From: Bacilli bacterium
GTDB lineage: Bacteria > Bacillota_I > Bacilli_A > RFN20 > CAG-826
DNA: 38,042 bases
NCBI GenBank assembly: GCA_024695405.1
Contig: JAILIF010000072.1
Coordinates: 1 to 38,042, forward strand
Direction: 5' to 3'
The notes beneath the pieces were generated by a model that ran no database searches, was not told the origin of the DNA, and worked only from the letters and a program-made list of their open reading frames with translations. The position numbers and the translations under genes were made by a program. Shown here in pieces: positions 35,838 to 38,042 of the stretch. Within the stretch, counting starts at the first letter, position 1, and each line of letters opens with the position of its first letter.

Positions 35838-37820
35838 CTATTTATCAGCAGTTACGCTTGGTCTATTGTTACCCCATCTCTTTTCAAGATAGTTAACACG
35901 TTTAGTCAACCAGTTGATTGTTTCTTGTTGAGCTTGTTTACGGTCATTAACATTTACAAATGGTTTTCTTAATTCACCAGAGTTAACACCATCGCCATTA
36001 AAGTAACTACCAACATTATTATCTGAAGCTTGTGTTGTAGGCCATTTCTTAAAGTTACGATCATATTCTTCATCAAAATATTCATAGTAAACATTTAACA
36101 TACCTAACATCTTTTCAAATGTTTTATTTTCTCTAGCAGCGTTCCATTTTGGTTTTACGTAATCATTCATAAAGAAGTCTAACTTACCTAATAATTGTAA
36201 CCACATGTTAGCAGTTCTATCCATGAAGTATGGATCAAATGAGGAACCTCCGCCCCATCCACCGCTGGATTGAGATACTTCATCAGGTTTTTCAATAAAG
36301 TTTCTTCTGTTACCAAAGTTACTATCAAAGTCCCATGGATTATCAAATCTTAATTGCTTATTGCCATTTGCTGTATTATCAAATGACATATAGAATGATG
36401 AATAACCAACATCTGGTGGTAAGCAAACAGCGTTAATAACGAAACCTTCAGCCCATGTATTGAGGTCAAAATTCTTTTCAATTGTTTGTTTTACGGATAA
36501 TGTTGTAGAGACTACTTCGTTATTATCATTAATGTCTTTTGCAACATTATTCTTGCTAGCTTCTGCTAAAACAGTAAATAAAGCTTGCAATCTATTTTTA
36601 ATAAATTTAACTTGATTACTATTTTTATCATCAATATGAGCGTTTGAAGGTCCGTCATTAATATCTGAATTCATTGTGTACGTATTAACAACACCTAAAC
36701 CAGAGTTAGCTAAACAGCTTTCAATATTAAAGCTATTTTTATTAAAGTAGCTGCCATAGTCAATTGAGAATGTTGGATCGCCATCCGCACCTTTATCAGG
36801 TTCGTTTTTAGCATAGTAGTCCATTTCAAAGCAGTATCCAATATCTGTAGTTGTAACTGGAGTTTCTACTTTCTTACCATTTTCATCTTTAGTTTCGATA
36901 ATAGGTTCGTCTAATTTAATTCTGCCTTCTTTAACTTCTTTAGCGTCTGCAAGCATGTACATGCCCCAATATTCATCATTAAGGTAAACAGAAACAGGTG
37001 TATAGTCACAGCTAAATACTTTACTATTTTCTGCAATAACGCCTTTAGCCATTGTTAAACCTAAAGCAGTTCTAGAAATGGTTGTGTCTTTAGCATCTGC
37101 TAGCAAGACCCATTTCTTAAATTTTTTACCACCATTAACACCTAACATGCTTTGTTTCTTATCAAACTTAATTTGTAAGCCTTTTTTATCAAAACCAGCT
37201 GTTTGGTTGCCTCTAACTTTCATAGTAGCTACAGCATCTGTAATAGCCATATCTTCGCCAACATTTGTAACAGAAATTTTTCCTGAAACTGATGGTCTAG
37301 TTTTGTCTGTGCTTCTTGCTTTAGTTGCAAAATCTTTATTAGTGTCATTCTTATCAAATGTAAATCTAATTTCAGGTAAAATAGATGCCTTTTCTTCATA
37401 ACCGCAAACTTTACATTTTCTTTTCTTAATATTGTTTACGTTATAACGAGAATCATTTAATAAAGTCCCTAAATTAGTTACTTCCCATTCATTAAAGTCA
37501 TGAGCAGCTTCATCTTTCTTTTCATTACAAGTTTTACATTTAAACCAGTGATTATTTTCGTCTGATTCATATGTATTATTCCATTCATGGTTATGAGCAC
37601 CATTATTATTTTCCTCATCAGAACCATTATTATTGTTGTTATTATTATTTTCGTTGTTATTATTATTTTCTTCAGCAGATCCGTTGTTATTGTTGTTATC
37701 AGGATTAGTGTCGACTTGCTCTGCTTTTTTATCATCTGATGTTACTGTAGGTGTAGGACCACAACCCACTAATAAAAATGGAATTGTTGCAAAAATAAGT
37801 TTCTTAAAAACACGTTTCAT
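35838..37820 (-). CDS. CotH-kinase-family lipoprotein
   Basis: 660 residues. A signal peptide ends in LLVGC (Cys20), predicting an exported, lipid-anchored protein. Residues ~41-73 are Asn-rich spacer (AAT/AAC triplet runs). Residues ~77-150 hold two Cys pairs (CKTC, CKVC) in a YESDENNHW...C-x2-C context, shared with the lipoprotein at 7.7-8.7 kb. The CotH core follows: KVRGNQTAGFDKKGLQIKF (~201-219), KKWVLLADAKDTTISR, CDYTPVSVYLNDEYWGMYML (~271-290) and the catalytic-type RFDNPWDFDSNFGN (~491-504). CotH proteins phosphorylate secreted proteins, in Bacillus at the spore coat; outside-the-cell use in this organism is inferred. A strong AAAAGGAG precedes the start. Stop is TAG. Confidence 0.88.
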   Translation of the reverse strand: MKRVFKKLIFATIPFLLVGCGPTPTVTSDDKKAEQVDTNPDNNNNNGSAEENNNNNENNNNNNNNGSDEENNNGAHNHEWNNTYESDENNHWFKCKTCNEKKDEAAHDFNEWEVTNLGTLLNDSRYNVNNIKKRKCKVCGYEEKASILPEIRFTFDKNDTNKDFATKARSTDKTRPSVSGKISVTNVGEDMAITDAVATMKVRGNQTAGFDKKGLQIKFDKKQSMLGVNGGKKFKKWVLLADAKDTTISRTALGLTMAKGVIAENSKVFSCDYTPVSVYLNDEYWGMYMLADAKEVKEGRIKLDEPIIETKDENGKKVETPVTTTDIGYCFEMDYYAKNEPDKGADGDPTFSIDYGSYFNKNSFNIESCLANSGLGVVNTYTMNSDINDGPSNAHIDDKNSNQVKFIKNRLQALFTVLAEASKNNVAKDINDNNEVVSTTLSVKQTIEKNFDLNTWAEGFVINAVCLPPDVGYSSFYMSFDNTANGNKQLRFDNPWDFDSNFGNRRNFIEKPDEVSQSSGGWGGGSSFDPYFMDRTANMWLQLLGKLDFFMNDYVKPKWNAARENKTFEKMLGMLNVYYEYFDEEYDRNFKKWPTTQASDNNVGSYFNGDGVNSGELRKPFVNVNDRKQAQQETINWLTKRVNYLEKRWGNNRPSVTADK

Positions 37821-37998
37821 TATGTTTTCTCCTTTTAAGTTAAATATTTGTCTTTATAATTTTATATCTTATTTAAAAATAAACCAAACAAAAATAAATG
37901 AAAGTTAATTGAATAATTAAATGCAACTGCCTAGAAAAATAAGTTGTAATTACTATTTCGGTATAATTATTTTGATGCTTCCTAAGAAAGGAGAGAAT
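37821..37998. other. Divergent AT-rich promoter region
   Basis: 178 bases between the CotH gene and the rightward partial gene. Rightward, a perfect TATAAT (37962-37967) lies 31 bp before the ATG but has no good -35 partner at the usual distance. Leftward, TTGTTT and TATAAA elements are present with non-ideal spacing. Confidence 0.45.
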
Positions 37999-38042
37999 AT
38001 GGAAAAACATGAAAAAGGAAGCAAAAAACATTTAACAAGTAC
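37999..38042 (+). CDS. Start of an unidentified rightward gene (partial)
   Basis: ATG 37999 follows AAAGGAGAGAAT, a near-perfect ribosome binding site, and a TATAAT box upstream. Only MEKHEKGSKKHLTS and part of the next codon are visible before the window ends. The basic N-terminus might precede a membrane anchor, but no family can be named. Confidence 0.6.
   Translation, partial: MEKHEKGSKKHLTS

Overview
The window is a low-GC bacterial chromosome segment, most like an uncultured, host-associated member of the Bacilli close to the Mollicutes (Erysipelotrichales/RF39-like). The assignment rests on strong AGGAGG ribosome binding sites, AT-rich codon use, the Firmicutes-type S10-spc-alpha ribosomal cluster with secY-adk-map-infA-rpmJ inside it, a four-cysteine S14, lipoproteins, and queuosine salvage. 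It is inference; no phylogeny was run. The code is essentially standard (Trp is TGG throughout), but UGA is nearly absent as a stop: of 45 complete genes I count 27 TAA, 16 TAG and 2 TGA. One UGA lies inside the reading frame of the essential S8 gene.

Layout. (1) 1-8.7 kb is accessory: a partial IS200/IS605 transposase; a 1434-residue protein joining a HipA-like kinase domain to two copies of a ~185-residue module and long Glu/Pro/Val-rich stretches; pckA; a RelB/PIN toxin-antitoxin pair whose toxin is frameshifted; and a lipoprotein with Cys-pair repeats. (2) 8.9-24.05 kb is one long leftward ribosomal operon, rpsJ to rplQ, with a near-consensus promoter, a structured leader and a terminator after rplQ. 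rpmD (L30) is missing, and L5 and L22 carry the same Lys/Ala/Pro N-terminal tail. (3) 24.1-28.1 kb is a queuosine-salvage operon: a kinase-fold gene, queT, tgt, queA, queH. (4) pepT is transcribed rightward and collides with (5) a leftward, tightly overlapping run at 29.4-35.7 kb: P-type cation ATPase, psuG, TetR regulator, iron-type alcohol dehydrogenase, and a membrane protein resembling an inactive M50 protease. A terminator hairpin spans both convergent stop codons. (6) A CotH-kinase lipoprotein and the first codons of a rightward gene close the window.

How it works together. The ribosomal block supplies translation, alpha polymerase and Sec export. The queuosine genes import a precursor and finish the wobble modification of tRNA. 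psuG recycles the ribose and uracil parts of pseudouridine phosphate. The two lipoproteins share a cysteine-pair module and suggest a decorated cell surface. Most worth following: the kinase-acidic-repeat giant protein, the S8 UGA with its stop-codon bias, the duplicated L5/L22 tails, a Shine-Dalgarno site separated from its start by a hairpin, and apparently leaderless promoters.
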